DNA of 64,000 bases. Origin: Pseudomonadota bacterium (GTDB lineage Bacteria; Pseudomonadota; Gammaproteobacteria; Acidiferrobacterales; Acidiferrobacteraceae). The stretch lies in NCBI GenBank assembly GCA_021819245.1, contig JAKARI010000001.1, positions 1 through 64,000 of the forward strand, in the 5' to 3' direction. Below the pieces are notes generated by a model, which was not told the origin of the DNA, ran no database searches, and saw nothing but the letters and a program-made list of their open reading frames with translations. Both the position numbers and the translations under genes were made by a program. Positions 26,422-36,062 of the stretch are shown in pieces (position 1 is the first letter of the stretch; every line of letters begins with the position of its first letter).

Positions 26422-27915
26422 GTGGAATCCCGATTTCCCCACCCCTATATCAGTTCGCACCCCAAATGGCGCTGGTTTATCCTCATTACGGTCCTGATCG
26501 GGGCCTCGATGTCGGCCCTGGATGTCAGTATCGTAAACGTCGCCCTGCCGACCCTGCAGGGGGACTTCAAGGTCAATTTGGCGGTCATCGAGTGGGTCGC
26601 GATGGCCTATATGCTGACCCTCACCATATTCCTCCCCCTCTTTGGGCGCCTCGCCGACATCTTTGGACGCACCAAGATGTACAACACCGGGTTCGTGGTC
26701 TTTACCGTCGGCTCGGCCCTCTGCGGGCTGGCGTCGTCGGCAGGCTTTCTGATCGGCGCGCGTATCCTGCAGGCGGTCGGCGCAGGCCTTCTGCAGGCCA
26801 ACTCCGTGGCCATCATCACCGCGGCATTCCCGGCGAGCGAACGGGGACGGGCCATCGGTATCCAGGGGGCGGTGCAGGCCATCGCCATGTCGGTCGGGCC
26901 ATTCGTCGGCGGCATCCTGATCTCGATCGTCAGCTGGCGGGCGATCTTCTATGTCAACGTCCCGATCGGGATCATAGGGACCTTCGCGGCCCTCTACTGT
27001 CTGCCGGCAGCCGAACATTCGAATAAGCGCGAGAAGATCGACTACCTGGGCACCAGCCTCTTTGCCACCGGACTCGCGTTCCTAGTCCTCGCAGTCAATG
27101 AAGGCGAGACCCTAGGCTGGACTGCGCCCATCATTCTGACCTACTTCGCGCTCTCCGCGGTCTTGCTTGCCGGCTTCCTGATCACCGAGATGCGCGTCGA
27201 GCACCCCATGATCGATCTCGCGCTCTTCAAGCGTTATGCGTTCTGGGCGGGCAATCTCACCGGGCTCTTGTCCTATTACGTGCTGTTCGCGGTCCTTTTC
27301 CTGATGCCCTTCTATCTGGAAAAGATCGCCGGCTACAATCCCGCCGTGACCGGTTCGATCCTGACGCCCATCCCGCTGGCCATGGCGGTGGTGGCCCCGT
27401 TCGCCGGCCATATCTCCGATAAATACGGTTCGCGCCTCATGACCATGTGGGGCATGGCGGTGTGCGCGCTTGCCACCTTGTTTTTGATCTTCACCGGGCG
27501 CTCCCCCAGCATGGCGATATTGATCGCCGAGCTCGTCGTCTTGGGGATCGGCATGGGCCTTTTTACGCCCCCCAACAACTCGGCCATCATGGGCTCGGTG
27601 CCGAAAGAGCGTCTCGGGGTGGCCGGCGGCATCCTCAACATGATGCGCGCCCTCGGGCTCATCTTCGGGGTTGACATATCGGGCGTGATCTTCACCTCGA
27701 TCGAGCACAGCTACATCCGGCAGCACGGCCACACACTCATCAGCTTCAAGGACCTCCCGGTGGCGTTGCGCAAAGAGGCCTTCCTGCACGGTTTCGCGCC
27801 GGTCATGATCAGCCTCTTTGTCATCAATATCATCGCGGGGCTCTTGTCGGCGGCCAAGAAGGACCAGGGTCATCACGGCCCGGTCGAGCACGGCGAACCG
27901 ATCGACCTCATGTGA
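26422..27915 (+). CDS. MFS drug/organic-solute efflux transporter, DHA2 (14-TM) family
   Basis: The 497-residue protein starts at a GTG preceded by GAGAGGA. TM1 carries LDVSIVNVALPTLQGDF, the D-x-T/S-I-V-N-V-A-L-P motif of the DHA2 family. Motif A in loop 2-3 is LFGRLADIFGRTKMY. Motif C is approximated by AIAMSVGPFVGGILI. Fourteen hydrophobic segments fit EmrB-like proton antiporters. No EmrA-type membrane-fusion partner or regulator is adjacent, so it may work alone across the inner membrane. The substrate cannot be inferred from sequence. Confidence 0.92.
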   Translation: MESRFPHPYISSHPKWRWFILITVLIGASMSALDVSIVNVALPTLQGDFKVNLAVIEWVAMAYMLTLTIFLPLFGRLADIFGRTKMYNTGFVVFTVGSALCGLASSAGFLIGARILQAVGAGLLQANSVAIITAAFPASERGRAIGIQGAVQAIAMSVGPFVGGILISIVSWRAIFYVNVPIGIIGTFAALYCLPAAEHSNKREKIDYLGTSLFATGLAFLVLAVNEGETLGWTAPIILTYFALSAVLLAGFLITEMRVEHPMIDLALFKRYAFWAGNLTGLLSYYVLFAVLFLMPFYLEKIAGYNPAVTGSILTPIPLAMAVVAPFAGHISDKYGSRLMTMWGMAVCALATLFLIFTGRSPSMAILIAELVVLGIGMGLFTPPNNSAIMGSVPKERLGVAGGILNMMRALGLIFGVDISGVIFTSIEHSYIRQHGHTLISFKDLPVALRKEAFLHGFAPVMISLFVINIIAGLLSAAKKDQGHHGPVEHGEPIDLM

Positions 27916-28072
27916 TGTGGGCGGGTGCCGGGGGGGTCGTAGGGCGGGGTCAGTGCACCCGCCCCGGCGGCCGGCACCCCGTGCCCGACGCTCGCCCAGC
28001 GCGCGCGACTTCCTCCACAAACGGGTTGGTAAGACTCTCCCTACGGGCCTGATGGCAGGCCCAGGCTTGGCA

Positions 28073-28456
28073 TCAGCCGGCGGCCTGCATGGGGATCGCA
28101 TCGCTTCTGCGCACGATACGATTGGCCGCATCCACATAGATGAGGCGCGGCTTCATCTCACGGGCCTCACGCTCCTCGTAGACGCCAAAGGCACATATAA
28201 TGATCAGATCGCCGACCGCTGCCTTGTGGGCCGCGGCGCCGTTGACCGAGATGAGCCCGGAGGCCGGTTCCCCGCGTATCGCATAGGTACTGAAACGCTC
28301 ACCGTTGCGAACATTGAACACATCGATGCGCTCATACTCACGGATACCGGCGGCATCCAGCAAGGTCGCGTCGATGGCCACAGACCCCTCGTAATCGATC
28401 TCGACCCGGGTGACGCGTACGCGGTGCAATTTGGCGTGCAGCATGGTTCTGTGCAT
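28073..28456 (-). CDS. panD: Aspartate 1-decarboxylase
   Basis: PanD makes beta-alanine from L-aspartate for pantothenate synthesis. The normal N-terminus [25 protein letters not shown] begins at the ATG at 28456, giving 127 residues. The track's 20 extra upstream codons overlap panC. The self-cleavage site Gly-Ser is present in DYEGSVAID; Ser25 becomes the catalytic pyruvoyl group. RFSTYAI and [18 protein letters not shown] complete the fold. It is the last gene of the pcnB-folK-dNK-panB-panC-panD run. Confidence 0.97.
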   Translation of the reverse strand: MHRTMLHAKLHRVRVTRVEIDYEGSVAIDATLLDAAGIREYERIDVFNVRNGERFSTYAIRGEPASGLISVNGAAAHKAAVGDLIIICAFGVYEEREAREMKPRLIYVDAANRIVRRSDAIPMQAAG

Positions 28457-28512
28457 GGGCCCATTATCCGGCTTTCTCGCTCGGATGCCAATGCCCGCCA
28501 CCGGTCCTGTCC

Positions 28513-29364
28513 TCACCTGCGGAATTCGTGATTGTCGATGAGCCGGGTGCGCCCCAGGCGCGCGGCCGCCAGCACCACGAGCTCGGAGTCGGTAGGAGAC
28601 GGCGGTGCGAGATCGGATGCGCGCCGCACGGCGACATAGTCGGGGATAAACCCAAGCGCCTCGAGATGGCTGACGGCGAGGGCCTCGGCAGCCGCGGGCG
28701 CCATGCCCCCTTCGACGTGCCCCGCGGCCTGCCGCAAGGTTGCATAAAGGCCGGGGGCGCGGGCGCGCTCATCGGGCGTGAGATAGGTATTGCGCGTGCT
28801 TAGCGCAAGCCCATCGGACGCGCGTACGGTATCGATACCGGTCACGGTAACCGGGAGCGCGAGATCCATCACCATACGGGTTACGATGCGCCACTGCTGA
28901 TAGTCCTTCTTGCCCATATAGCAGACGCGCGGGCGAATGATACCAAGGAGTCGCGCCACGACCGTTGTCACCCCCTCGAAGTGGCCCGGCCGGTAGCGCC
29001 CGCACAGGTCCTCGGACAATCCGGGCACGCGCACCTGGGTGTGCCGCTCGCGGCCATGGGGATAGATGGCGTCCTCGGCCGGCACGAACACCGCGTCGAC
29101 ACCCGCATCGGCGAGCCTCGCGCAATCGGCCTCCCTGGTGCGCGGATAGGCGGCAAAGTCTTCATGCGGCCCAAACTGCAAGGGGTTTACGTAAATGCTC
29201 GCCACCACGCGCTCGTGCGGGCGTGCGGCCTGCACGAGCCGCATGTGGCCCTCGTGAAGCCCACCCATGGTCGGCACGAAGCCGATGTCATCCGGCCATT
29301 GCGCCCGGCACTTGTGCCACTCGGCCAGCGTACGCGCGACGATCACAGGCCGCAGGCCGCGCAA
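28513..29364 (-). CDS. panC: Pantothenate synthetase
   Basis: PanC joins pantoate and beta-alanine with ATP to form pantothenate. The 283-residue frame contains [20 protein letters not shown] (HIGH-like nucleotide-binding motif), [32 protein letters not shown] and [14 protein letters not shown]. The track start is a TTG at 29364; a GTG at 29346 ([10 protein letters not shown]) is at least as likely, and neither has a clear ribosome site. It lies 27 bp after panB. Confidence 0.96.
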   Translation of the reverse strand: MRGLRPVIVARTLAEWHKCRAQWPDDIGFVPTMGGLHEGHMRLVQAARPHERVVASIYVNPLQFGPHEDFAAYPRTREADCARLADAGVDAVFVPAEDAIYPHGRERHTQVRVPGLSEDLCGRYRPGHFEGVTTVVARLLGIIRPRVCYMGKKDYQQWRIVTRMVMDLALPVTVTGIDTVRASDGLALSTRNTYLTPDERARAPGLYATLRQAAGHVEGGMAPAAAEALAVSHLEALGFIPDYVAVRRASDLAPPSPTDSELVVLAAARLGRTRLIDNHEFRR

Positions 29365-29391
29365 GACGGGATGGGGCTTTCGGCAACAGGC

Positions 29392-30195
29392 CTACTCACC
29401 GTAACTCTCATCGGCACTGGGAAAGGCGCCCTGGCGCACGGCATCGATATAGGCGGCAAATGCCGCGGCGATGCTGTCTCGTCCCGCCAGAAAATCGCGC
29501 ACGAAGCGCGGGCGGCGCGCCCCCATTCCCAGGGCATCATGCATGACCAGGACCTGGCCGTCACACGACGGTCCGGCGCCGATACCGATGGTCGGTACCG
29601 CCACGGCCGCGCTGATCTGCGCGGCAAGGGCCGCCGGTACGGCCTCCAGTACCAGCAACGAGACCCCGGCGTCGGCAAGTTCCTTGGCCTCCGACAGGAG
29701 CCGCGCGCCCGCGTGCCCGCGCCCCTGCACGCGATAGCCACCGAGGCTATGGACGAATTGGGGAGTCAATCCGATATGGCCGCAGACCGGAACCCCGCGC
29801 GCGGCAAGATACGCGGCATTCGCCGCGAACGGGCCCGCCCCCTCGCCCTTGACCATGTGCGCGCCGGCACGCATGAGGACCCCAGCGTCGTCCAGCACCC
29901 GATCGGCGCTGCCCTGAAAGCTCAGAAACGGCAGATCGGCCATGAGCAGGGCGCGGTTAACCACGCGCGCCACGCAGTGTGTGTGATAGGCCATGTCATC
30001 CAAGGTTACGGGGACCGTGCTCGTGCGCCCCTGAATGACATGACCGAGCGAATCGCCCACCAGAATGACATCCATGCCGGCCTCATCCATGGCGCGCGCA
30101 AAGCTCGCATCATAGGCGGTCATGGCAGCGATCTTGCGGCCTTCCTTTTTCATGGCCGCAAGCCGGGGCAGGGTGACAATCTCGGGCGCGGTCAT
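29392..30195 (-). CDS. panB: 3-methyl-2-oxobutanoate hydroxymethyltransferase
   Basis: PanB adds a hydroxymethyl group from methylene-tetrahydrofolate to ketoisovalerate, giving ketopantoate. The 267-residue TIM barrel shows MTAYDASFARAMDEAGMDVILVGDSLG, VKGEGAG, PVCGHIGLTPQFVHSLGGYRVQGR and GAGPSCDGQVLVMHDALGM. Length is standard. Its start overlaps the stop of the deoxynucleoside kinase gene by 4 bp, implying translational coupling. The ketopantoate reductase gene (panE) is not in the window. Confidence 0.97.
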   Translation of the reverse strand: MTAPEIVTLPRLAAMKKEGRKIAAMTAYDASFARAMDEAGMDVILVGDSLGHVIQGRTSTVPVTLDDMAYHTHCVARVVNRALLMADLPFLSFQGSADRVLDDAGVLMRAGAHMVKGEGAGPFAANAAYLAARGVPVCGHIGLTPQFVHSLGGYRVQGRGHAGARLLSEAKELADAGVSLLVLEAVPAALAAQISAAVAVPTIGIGAGPSCDGQVLVMHDALGMGARRPRFVRDFLAGRDSIAAAFAAYIDAVRQGAFPSADESYGE

Positions 30196-30869
30196 GTCCC
30201 GGTCCCCGCCGCCAGCGGGTTAAAGAAGTGCCGGCCGCTATGAATACCGCGAATCGCGTCGATCAGCGACACCAGATCCTCATCGCTCTCGACGAAATTG
30301 GCCTCGGCGGCGTTGACCATGAGTAATGGGGAATCCTGATAGCGATGAAAGAACTCGGTGTAGCCCTCGGCAAGCGCGGCCAGATAGTCGCGATCGATAT
30401 GCTCATAGCCGCGGCCGCGGCGGCGGATCCGGTCGATCAGGACATCCACCGGGGCCTGCAGGAATATGACGAGATCCGGGGTTTGAACAGGCTCAGGGAT
30501 GGTCGCCGTGATCTGCTCATAGAGGCGCCACTCATCGTCATCGAGTGTGATACGGGCAAAGACCCGGTCCTTGGCCCACAGAAAATCCGCCACTACCCCG
30601 GCGCGCAAGAAATCGCCTTGCGCGAGGTCCTCGAGCAAGCGGCGGCGCTGAAAAAGAAAAAAGAGCTGCGTGGCCAGGGCATAGGCCCGCCGGTTCTCGT
30701 AGAAACGGGCGAGAAAGGGGTTTTGCTCCGGTTCCTCGAACAGGCCTTCGAGCCCGAGGCCCAAGGACAATCGCCGGGCGAGGCTCGTCTTGCCGACCCC
30801 GATCGGTCCTTCAATGACCAGAAACGATCCCGCGGACAACGAGATCGGCACCGCCGCCTGTCCCTTCAC
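30192..30869 (-). CDS. Deoxynucleoside kinase (deoxyadenosine/deoxyguanosine kinase-like)
   Basis: This P-loop kinase has FLVIEGPIGVGKTSLARRL near the N-terminus and the E-R-S-like catalytic region LWAKDRVFA. A lid with RIRRRGRGYEHIDRDYLAAL follows. Members of the dNK family phosphorylate deoxyadenosine, deoxyguanosine or related nucleosides. The frame opens at 30926, but that part lies within folK. I prefer the GTG at 30869, preceded by GAGGGGG at a good distance, giving 225 residues. A folK-dNK-panB order is common in gammaproteobacteria. Confidence 0.9.
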   Translation of the reverse strand: MKGQAAVPISLSAGSFLVIEGPIGVGKTSLARRLSLGLGLEGLFEEPEQNPFLARFYENRRAYALATQLFFLFQRRRLLEDLAQGDFLRAGVVADFLWAKDRVFARITLDDDEWRLYEQITATIPEPVQTPDLVIFLQAPVDVLIDRIRRRGRGYEHIDRDYLAALAEGYTEFFHRYQDSPLLMVNAAEANFVESDEDLVSLIDAIRGIHSGRHFFNPLAAGTGT

Positions 30870-30879
30870 CAATACCCCC

Positions 30880-31380
30880 TCACCACGGCCTTTCGAGTCG
30901 CTCCACCCGCTGATCGCGCACCGCACGCCTCAGGTCTGCCAGCGCCCCGAGCTTGGGAATGCAAAAATCAGGCATGATCTCCGCCCAAGGATACAGCACA
31001 AAGGCGCGCTCCCGCAGGCGCGGGTGGGGCAGGATCAAGGCCGGGCCCTCGCACACCACGCCCTCGTAGTATAGGAGGTCGATATCGATGACGCGCGGCT
31101 CATTGCGCAACCCGGTGCGAATCCGCCCCAGCCGCCGTTCGACAGCGAAAAGCGCAGCCGCCAGCCCCTCGGGCGCGAGCGCCGTCTGCAGGCGGCACAC
31201 GGCATTCAGATAGTCCGGTTGGTCCGGCCCCCCCATGGGGGCGGTCCGATAGAGCGAGGATGCCGCCACCAGGGTGGTGTGCGCAAGCCCGGAAAGGGCC
31301 TCGCGCGCGGCCGACAAGGTGGCGGCGGTCTCCCCGAGATTGCCGCCCAGCCCGACGATGGCGTCAACCGCCGACCGCAC
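30880..31380 (-). CDS. folK: 2-amino-4-hydroxy-6-hydroxymethyldihydropteridine pyrophosphokinase
   Basis: HPPK transfers pyrophosphate from ATP to the pterin precursor of folate. The 166-residue sequence contains VGLGGNLGET, SSLYRTAPMGGPDQPDYLNAV, VERRLGRIR and EPRVIDIDLLYY, the conserved substrate and metal-binding Asp pair, then LPHPRLRERAFVLYPWAEI. It starts with a GTG inside the 3' end of pcnB, a 17-bp overlap typical of this gene pair. Confidence 0.96.
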   Translation of the reverse strand: MRSAVDAIVGLGGNLGETAATLSAAREALSGLAHTTLVAASSLYRTAPMGGPDQPDYLNAVCRLQTALAPEGLAAALFAVERRLGRIRTGLRNEPRVIDIDLLYYEGVVCEGPALILPHPRLRERAFVLYPWAEIMPDFCIPKLGALADLRRAVRDQRVERLERPW

Positions 31381-32653
31381 GCCGCCTGCGCCGCCTGCGC
31401 GGACGCTTCTCGCCCGGTCCGCTTAAGGCCCCTACCATGGCCTCGCGCTCATCAGCAGTGGCCTCCTGAAACCGCGTCCACCAGTCAAATAGCGCCATCG
31501 GGACCTCGCCCGAGGCGGCGCGCAGGCCCAGGAAATCATAGGCGGCGCGAAACCTCTTGCTCTCCAGAAACCGGAAGGCGTGACGCCCGGCGCGCCGGTC
31601 GAAGCGCGACTGCAGGCCCCAGATCTCGCGCATGGGCACGCTAAAGCGCTTGGGGATCATGATGACGCGCAACTGTTCGCGCAGCACATGTTCGGCGGCC
31701 TTGGTCCACGCCTCGGCCGCGGCCGCACCTTGGGCAATACTATGCATGGCCTCCTCACGCACGCCCTCCCAGAGCAACGCGGCAAACAGGAAGGCCGGGG
31801 TCACGGGCTTGCCCTCGGACAGGCGCTGGTCGCTGCTTACGAGCGCCCGGGCGAGCAGCGACTCGGCGTCGGCATGAGGACCCAGGATCGACGCCACCCC
31901 CGGGAACAGGGCCTCGAACAGCCGGTGCTCGCACAGGGCCTCGTAGGTCGCTACGGCGTTGCCGGTGTGAAAGAGCTTCAACACCTCCTCAAAGAGCCGC
32001 GCCGGGGGGACCTCCTGCAAGAGCGGCCCCAGGGCCGGCAACAGCCGGCGCCCCTCCTCGGTCAATTGCAGGTGCAATTTGGCGGCGAAACGCACGGCCC
32101 GCAGCATGCGTACCGGATCCTCCCGGAATCGCGCCTCCGGATCGCCTATCACCCGAAGCCTCCCGTGCGAGAGGTCGTCTAGGCCATTGACGTAATCCGT
32201 GACAAGGCCCTCCTGGGGGTCGTAATAGAGGGCGTTGACGGTAAAATCGCGCCGGAAGGCATCCTCTTCCAGGGTGCCGAAGACATTGCCATCATCGTCC
32301 TGTGGGTCCAGGGAGGGTGTGGCACGATAGGTGGCCACCTCGACGATCTCGCGCCCGAAATGGACGTGGGCCAACCGAAAGCGGCGTCCGATCAGGCGCG
32401 CATTGCGAAACACCTGACGGATCTCCTCGGGCCGCGCCTGGGTCACGACATCGAAATCCTTGGGTTCCTTCCCCAAAATGAGGTCGCGCACGCAACCCCC
32501 AACGAGATAGGCGGTATAACCCGCGTCCTGCAGCCGCTCCACAACCTGGCGGGCATGCGGGCTGATCCTTCCTGGTGTCACGCCGCACGATGCGGCGGTC
32601 ACGATCTTCGGCGCCTTGCTGATGTCGGTCAAAGGAAAAAAACCCCTCCTCAT
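31364..32653 (-). CDS. pcnB: Poly(A) polymerase I
   Basis: PcnB adds poly(A) tails to RNA 3' ends and so promotes decay. The 429-residue protein has the class II nucleotidyltransferase core AYLVGGCVRDLILGKEPKDFDVVT with catalytic Asp residues, then RRFRLAHVHFG and EEDAFRRDFTVNALYYD. An RNA-binding helical domain follows, and the tail is basic (EKRPRRRRRRRAVGG), as in E. coli PcnB. Full sequence similarity would be needed to exclude a tRNA nucleotidyltransferase, but length, the basic tail and the pcnB-folK context favour PcnB. It is divergent from tRNA-Glu. Confidence 0.93.
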   Translation of the reverse strand: MRRGFFPLTDISKAPKIVTAASCGVTPGRISPHARQVVERLQDAGYTAYLVGGCVRDLILGKEPKDFDVVTQARPEEIRQVFRNARLIGRRFRLAHVHFGREIVEVATYRATPSLDPQDDDGNVFGTLEEDAFRRDFTVNALYYDPQEGLVTDYVNGLDDLSHGRLRVIGDPEARFREDPVRMLRAVRFAAKLHLQLTEEGRRLLPALGPLLQEVPPARLFEEVLKLFHTGNAVATYEALCEHRLFEALFPGVASILGPHADAESLLARALVSSDQRLSEGKPVTPAFLFAALLWEGVREEAMHSIAQGAAAAEAWTKAAEHVLREQLRVIMIPKRFSVPMREIWGLQSRFDRRAGRHAFRFLESKRFRAAYDFLGLRAASGEVPMALFDWWTRFQEATADEREAMVGALSGPGEKRPRRRRRRRAVGG

Positions 32654-32660
32654 ATCAAGT

Positions 32661-32691
32661 TTGTTTCAATTTGAAGCAAGCCTTGTATAAT
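32661..32691 (+). promoter_or_regulatory. Probable sigma-70 promoter of tRNA-Glu
   Basis: A perfect TATAAT (32686-32691) is preceded by TTTCAA (32664-32669, 16-bp spacer) or TTGTTT (32661-32666, 19-bp spacer). Transcription would start about 30 nt before the tRNA. The region sits between pcnB and the tRNA, which are divergent. Confidence 0.65.
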
Positions 32692-32729
32692 AGCACCGCT
32701 TCGCCGCGGCCCCGAATGGGTCGCCCACC

Positions 32730-32805
32730 GCTCCCTTCGTCTAGTGGCCTAGGACGCTGGCCTCTCACGCCGGTAACAGGGGTTCGAATCCCCTAGGGAG
32801 CGCCA
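32730..32805 (+). tRNA. tRNA-Glu (anticodon CTC)
   Basis: The 76-nt class I tRNA has acceptor GCTCCCT (32730-32736) paired with AGGGAGC (32795-32801) and discriminator G. It has an encoded CCA (32803-32805), an anticodon stem-loop CTGGC-CTCTCAC-GCCGG with anticodon CTC, and the T-loop GGTTCGAATCC. It reads GAG codons. Confidence 0.97.
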
Positions 32806-32874
32806 TCTTGCGCGCTTGATATTCATCGGGCGCGGCCGCACATCACCCCCCGGACACAAGGGAGAGAGGGATTC

Positions 32875-33738
32875 ATGGCCACGTCGCCTTACATTACCGA
32901 CGTCACCGAGGGCAATTTCGATCAGGCGGTCATAGAGCGCTCGCGGACGGTCCCCGTGCTGGTCGACTTCTGGGCCGACTGGTGTGCCCCCTGCCGGTCG
33001 CTCATGCCGATCCTCGCCAAACTGGCGGAAGAGTACCAGGGGCGGTTTTTTCTTGCCAAGGTCAACAGCGATGAAGAGCAGCGCCTTTCGGGGCGCTTTG
33101 GCGTGCGCGGCCTGCCGACCGTCAAGCTCTTCAAGCAGGGCGCGGAGGTCGCCCAGTTCGTGGGCGCGCAACCCGAACGGACGATTCGCGAGCTGCTCGA
33201 TGCCCATATCGATAGACCCTCCGACACCGCCTTGCGGGCCGCCCTCGATCAGGAGGCTGCGGGTAACCGCGAAGGGGCGCTTGCCCAGCTTCAGGCGGCG
33301 CACGGCGCCGACCCGGCCAACGACCGGCTGACCGCCCATCTCGGTCGGCTCCTGTGCGAGCAGGGCCGAATGGCTGACGGTGAAACGGTCCTCAAGGGGT
33401 TGTCTGCACGCGCCCTGGGGGACGCAGAGATCGGTGCGGTGATGGCACGGCTCGAGTTTGTGCGCATGGTCGCGGGCACGCCTGCGCTTGCCGAGCTTGA
33501 ACGGACCGTGGGCGCTCACCCCGAGGACCTGCGTGCGCGGCTGACCCTGGGCGCCCGCTATCTCCTCGCCGGCCGTCATGAGGACGCCCTGGAACAGTGG
33601 CTTGCGATCGTGCGCGCGGACCGGCGCTTTGGCGATGATGCGGGCCGCCGGGCGCTGCTTGCGGCCTTCACGCTGCTTGGCGATAAGGGCGACCTCGTAC
33701 GCCGCTATCGGGGCCTGCTCGCGGCCGCCATCACCTGA
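32875..33738 (+). CDS. Thioredoxin-domain co-chaperone of the YbbN/CnoX family
   Basis: The 287-residue protein begins with a thioredoxin fold (about 10-110) with active site [12 protein letters not shown], followed by [16 protein letters not shown]-terminal helical TPR-like region (about 118-285) is rich in Ala, Leu and Arg. This is the layout of YbbN/CnoX, a holdase that passes clients to DnaK and GroEL. Unlike the E. coli protein, which lacks the first cysteine, both cysteines are kept, so it may also be redox-active. It follows tRNA-Glu by 69 bp with AGGGAGAG as ribosome site. It overlaps the convergent epimerase gene by 8 bp. Confidence 0.9.
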   Translation: MATSPYITDVTEGNFDQAVIERSRTVPVLVDFWADWCAPCRSLMPILAKLAEEYQGRFFLAKVNSDEEQRLSGRFGVRGLPTVKLFKQGAEVAQFVGAQPERTIRELLDAHIDRPSDTALRAALDQEAAGNREGALAQLQAAHGADPANDRLTAHLGRLLCEQGRMADGETVLKGLSARALGDAEIGAVMARLEFVRMVAGTPALAELERTVGAHPEDLRARLTLGARYLLAGRHEDALEQWLAIVRADRRFGDDAGRRALLAAFTLLGDKGDLVRRYRGLLAAAIT

Positions 33739-34789
33739 GGACCGCGTGCGGCGCGGACGGGGGCATGGGCGCACCGTGCGCGCCCCCGTGGTAATAGCCG
33801 AGATACCACTCCACGAACCGGCCGATGCCGGCCTCGACCGAGGTCGTGGGCCGAAAACCGAAGTCCGCAGCCAAGTCGTCGACATTGGCGACCGTGGAGG
33901 GTACGTCGCCCGGCTGCATGGGCAGCATCTCGAGCCGCGCCTTGCGGCCGAGCCGCTCTTCTAGCACATGGATATAGTGCATGAGTTCGATGGGCTGATT
34001 GTTGCCGATATTATAAAGGCGAAACGGGGCATGGCTGGTGGCCGGGTCCGGGGCCGCGGGCGACCAGGCCTCGGAAGGGCGCGCCGGGTGGTCGATCACC
34101 CGCGCCACTCCCTCGACGATATCGTCAATGTAGGTGAAATCACGCACCATGCGCCCGTGGTTGAAGACCTTGATGGGGGCGTCTTCCAGAATGCCCTTGG
34201 TAAACAAAAACAGCGCCATGTCCGGACGCCCCCAGGGGCCATACACCGTGAAAAACCGAAGGCCCGTGCACGGTATGCCAAAGAGATGCGCGTAGCTGTG
34301 CGCCATGAGTTCATCGGCGCGCTTGGTGGCGGCATACAAAGACACCGGGTGAGCCACGCCATCGTGCTCGGAAAACGGCTGGCGGCTATTGGACCCATAG
34401 ACCGAACTCGATGAGGCGTATACGAAATGCCCGACCCCTCCATGGCGGGCGCCCTCGAGGAGATTCACGAACCCCACGATATTGGCGTCGACATAGGCGT
34501 GCGGGTCCTTCAAGGAATGGCGCACGCCGGCCTGCGCCGCGAGGTTCATGACCGCATCGTAATGCCCGGCATCGAAGAGCCCGGCCACGGCCTTGCGATC
34601 GGCGATATCGAGATGGCGGAAGGTAAAGCCCGGCAATGCCTCAAGGCGCGCAAGCCGCGCCTTCTTCAGGTCCACCGAGTAGTAATCGTTCAGGTTGTCG
34701 ACACCGGTTACGGTATCGCCGCGCACGAGCAGATGTTCGGCAAGTGCCGCGCCGATAAACCCGGCCGCCCCGGTAATCAATATATGCAT
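33731..34789 (-). CDS. NAD-dependent UDP-glucuronate 4-epimerase-like protein
   Basis: This extended short-chain dehydrogenase (352 residues) has the Rossmann motif [17 protein letters not shown] and [17 protein letters not shown]. The last is characteristic of UDP-glucuronic acid 4-epimerases, which supply UDP-galacturonate for polysaccharides. The catalytic S...YxxxK is [15 protein letters not shown] followed by [24 protein letters not shown] and IYNIGN-like [13 protein letters not shown] are also typical. Its substrate pathway links with GalU elsewhere in the window. Confidence 0.9.
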   Translation of the reverse strand: MHILITGAAGFIGAALAEHLLVRGDTVTGVDNLNDYYSVDLKKARLARLEALPGFTFRHLDIADRKAVAGLFDAGHYDAVMNLAAQAGVRHSLKDPHAYVDANIVGFVNLLEGARHGGVGHFVYASSSSVYGSNSRQPFSEHDGVAHPVSLYAATKRADELMAHSYAHLFGIPCTGLRFFTVYGPWGRPDMALFLFTKGILEDAPIKVFNHGRMVRDFTYIDDIVEGVARVIDHPARPSEAWSPAAPDPATSHAPFRLYNIGNNQPIELMHYIHVLEERLGRKARLEMLPMQPGDVPSTVANVDDLAADFGFRPTTSVEAGIGRFVEWYLGYYHGGAHGAPMPPSAPHAVLR

Positions 34790-34957
34790 GTCACCATCTC
34801 AGCCTTAAACCGCACCATTATAACCACCCGACCGAAGGCCCGCATGCCGCGGTCCCGCAGCCGCCCTTCACGCGCCCGATCGGTGCGAACACCGATGCCA
34901 GCGGGCCCGGGGATCGCCGCGCCTCGCCATCGCCATACCGACATGCGCGCCGGCGCC

Positions 34958-36028
34958 CTATTCGTGACCGTGCCGATGATGGATATCGGGGTAATGCGCA
35001 TGGCTATGCGTGAGCGGCTCATGGGTGTGGCGATGGACATGCGGCGTCCACCCGTCCCACGGGAAATCGTGCCCATGCAGGTGGTGGGCATCATGCCCAT
35101 GCTCATGGCTATGCGTAAGCCCCGGATGATGGTGGCTGTGGACGTGGCGTTCCGTAAGGTACAGCCAGACACCTGATGCCATGAGGCCTGCCGCCGCCCA
35201 AAAGGACACGCCTTCGTTTTCCGGCCGCCACACCAAGGCGAGCAGCGCCCCGGCAAAGGGCGCCACCGCGAAATAGCCGCTCGCGCGCACGGTGCCAATG
35301 TCGCGCAACGCCCGCACGAACAGTGCGAGGCTCGCCCCATAGCCGATAAATCCGACCAGACCCGCGGCCGCCGCCACGGCACGAGACGGGACATGCTCGC
35401 CAAGCCACACCGCGGCCAAGACATTCACTCCTCCCGCGGCCAGTCCCTTGACGGCGGCTATCAGCACCGGATCGCCACTTGCCACCTGGCGCGTGAGGTT
35501 ATTGTCGGCCGCCCAGCACAGACACGCCGCCACGATCGCCAACGGACCCGCCACCGATGCCAAACCGACAGGACCCTGCGCCGCAAGCAGGCCGCCTGCG
35601 AACACGATCAGCGCCATGCCCCCCACGATGCGCCGATTGCGGTGCTCGTGAAACACAAACCAGGCCATGAGCGCCGTAAAGACGTTTTCCAGATTCAGCA
35701 GGAGCGAGGCGCTGGCGGCCGGCATGCGTGCCAATCCATACAGCAACAAGAGGGGCCCAAAGACACCGCCGCACGCGACTGCGCCCGCAAGCCACGGCCA
35801 GTCGCCGCGCGCGATGGTCCCGGTTTCGGCGCGGCGCGCGCGCCGCCACGACCACACGAGGGCAAGCCCCATCCCGGCGCCCAGATACAGCAGGCCCGCC
35901 AGGACCACGGCCGACACGAGCCCAAGGAGCCCCTTGGCAAGCGGGATACTGGCCCCGAACAAGACCGCGGCGGCGAGCGCGCTCACTATGCCCCGGTGTG
36001 GGTGTGACGAGACGGCCGGGGTCTTCAT
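34958..36028 (-). CDS. EamA/DMT-family transporter with histidine-rich C-terminal tail
   Basis: From the ATG at 36028 (MKTPAVSSHPHRGIV) the product is 356 residues; the longer track ORF runs backwards into rarA. About ten hydrophobic segments span residues 14-290, with two EamA-like repeats (LFGASIPLAKGLLG and LCWAADNNLTRQV). The last 65 residues are remarkable: about 24 histidines in HVHSHHHPGLTHSHEHGHD, HLHGHDF and similar runs. The tail would lie in the cytoplasm or periplasm and probably binds Ni, Co, Zn or Cu. I infer a metal or metal-complex exporter; ordinary DMT proteins move amino acids or metabolites and lack such tails. It is the last gene after ftsK-lolA-rarA. Confidence 0.85.
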   Translation of the reverse strand: MKTPAVSSHPHRGIVSALAAAVLFGASIPLAKGLLGLVSAVVLAGLLYLGAGMGLALVWSWRRARRAETGTIARGDWPWLAGAVACGGVFGPLLLLYGLARMPAASASLLLNLENVFTALMAWFVFHEHRNRRIVGGMALIVFAGGLLAAQGPVGLASVAGPLAIVAACLCWAADNNLTRQVASGDPVLIAAVKGLAAGGVNVLAAVWLGEHVPSRAVAAAAGLVGFIGYGASLALFVRALRDIGTVRASGYFAVAPFAGALLALVWRPENEGVSFWAAAGLMASGVWLYLTERHVHSHHHPGLTHSHEHGHDAHHLHGHDFPWDGWTPHVHRHTHEPLTHSHAHYPDIHHRHGHE

Positions 36029-36062
36029 AAGGGGCGCCCGCGCGCGTGCACTCGCCCACCCA

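Noticed and set aside
28981-30243. 420-codon plus-strand ORF opposite panC/panB
   Set aside because: It covers two certain genes on the other strand and has shadow-like composition.
31364-32653. CCA-adding enzyme as alternative for pcnB
   Set aside because: Both share the core, but the length, the basic C-terminal tail and the neighbouring folK favour poly(A) polymerase; both tRNAs here also encode CCA.
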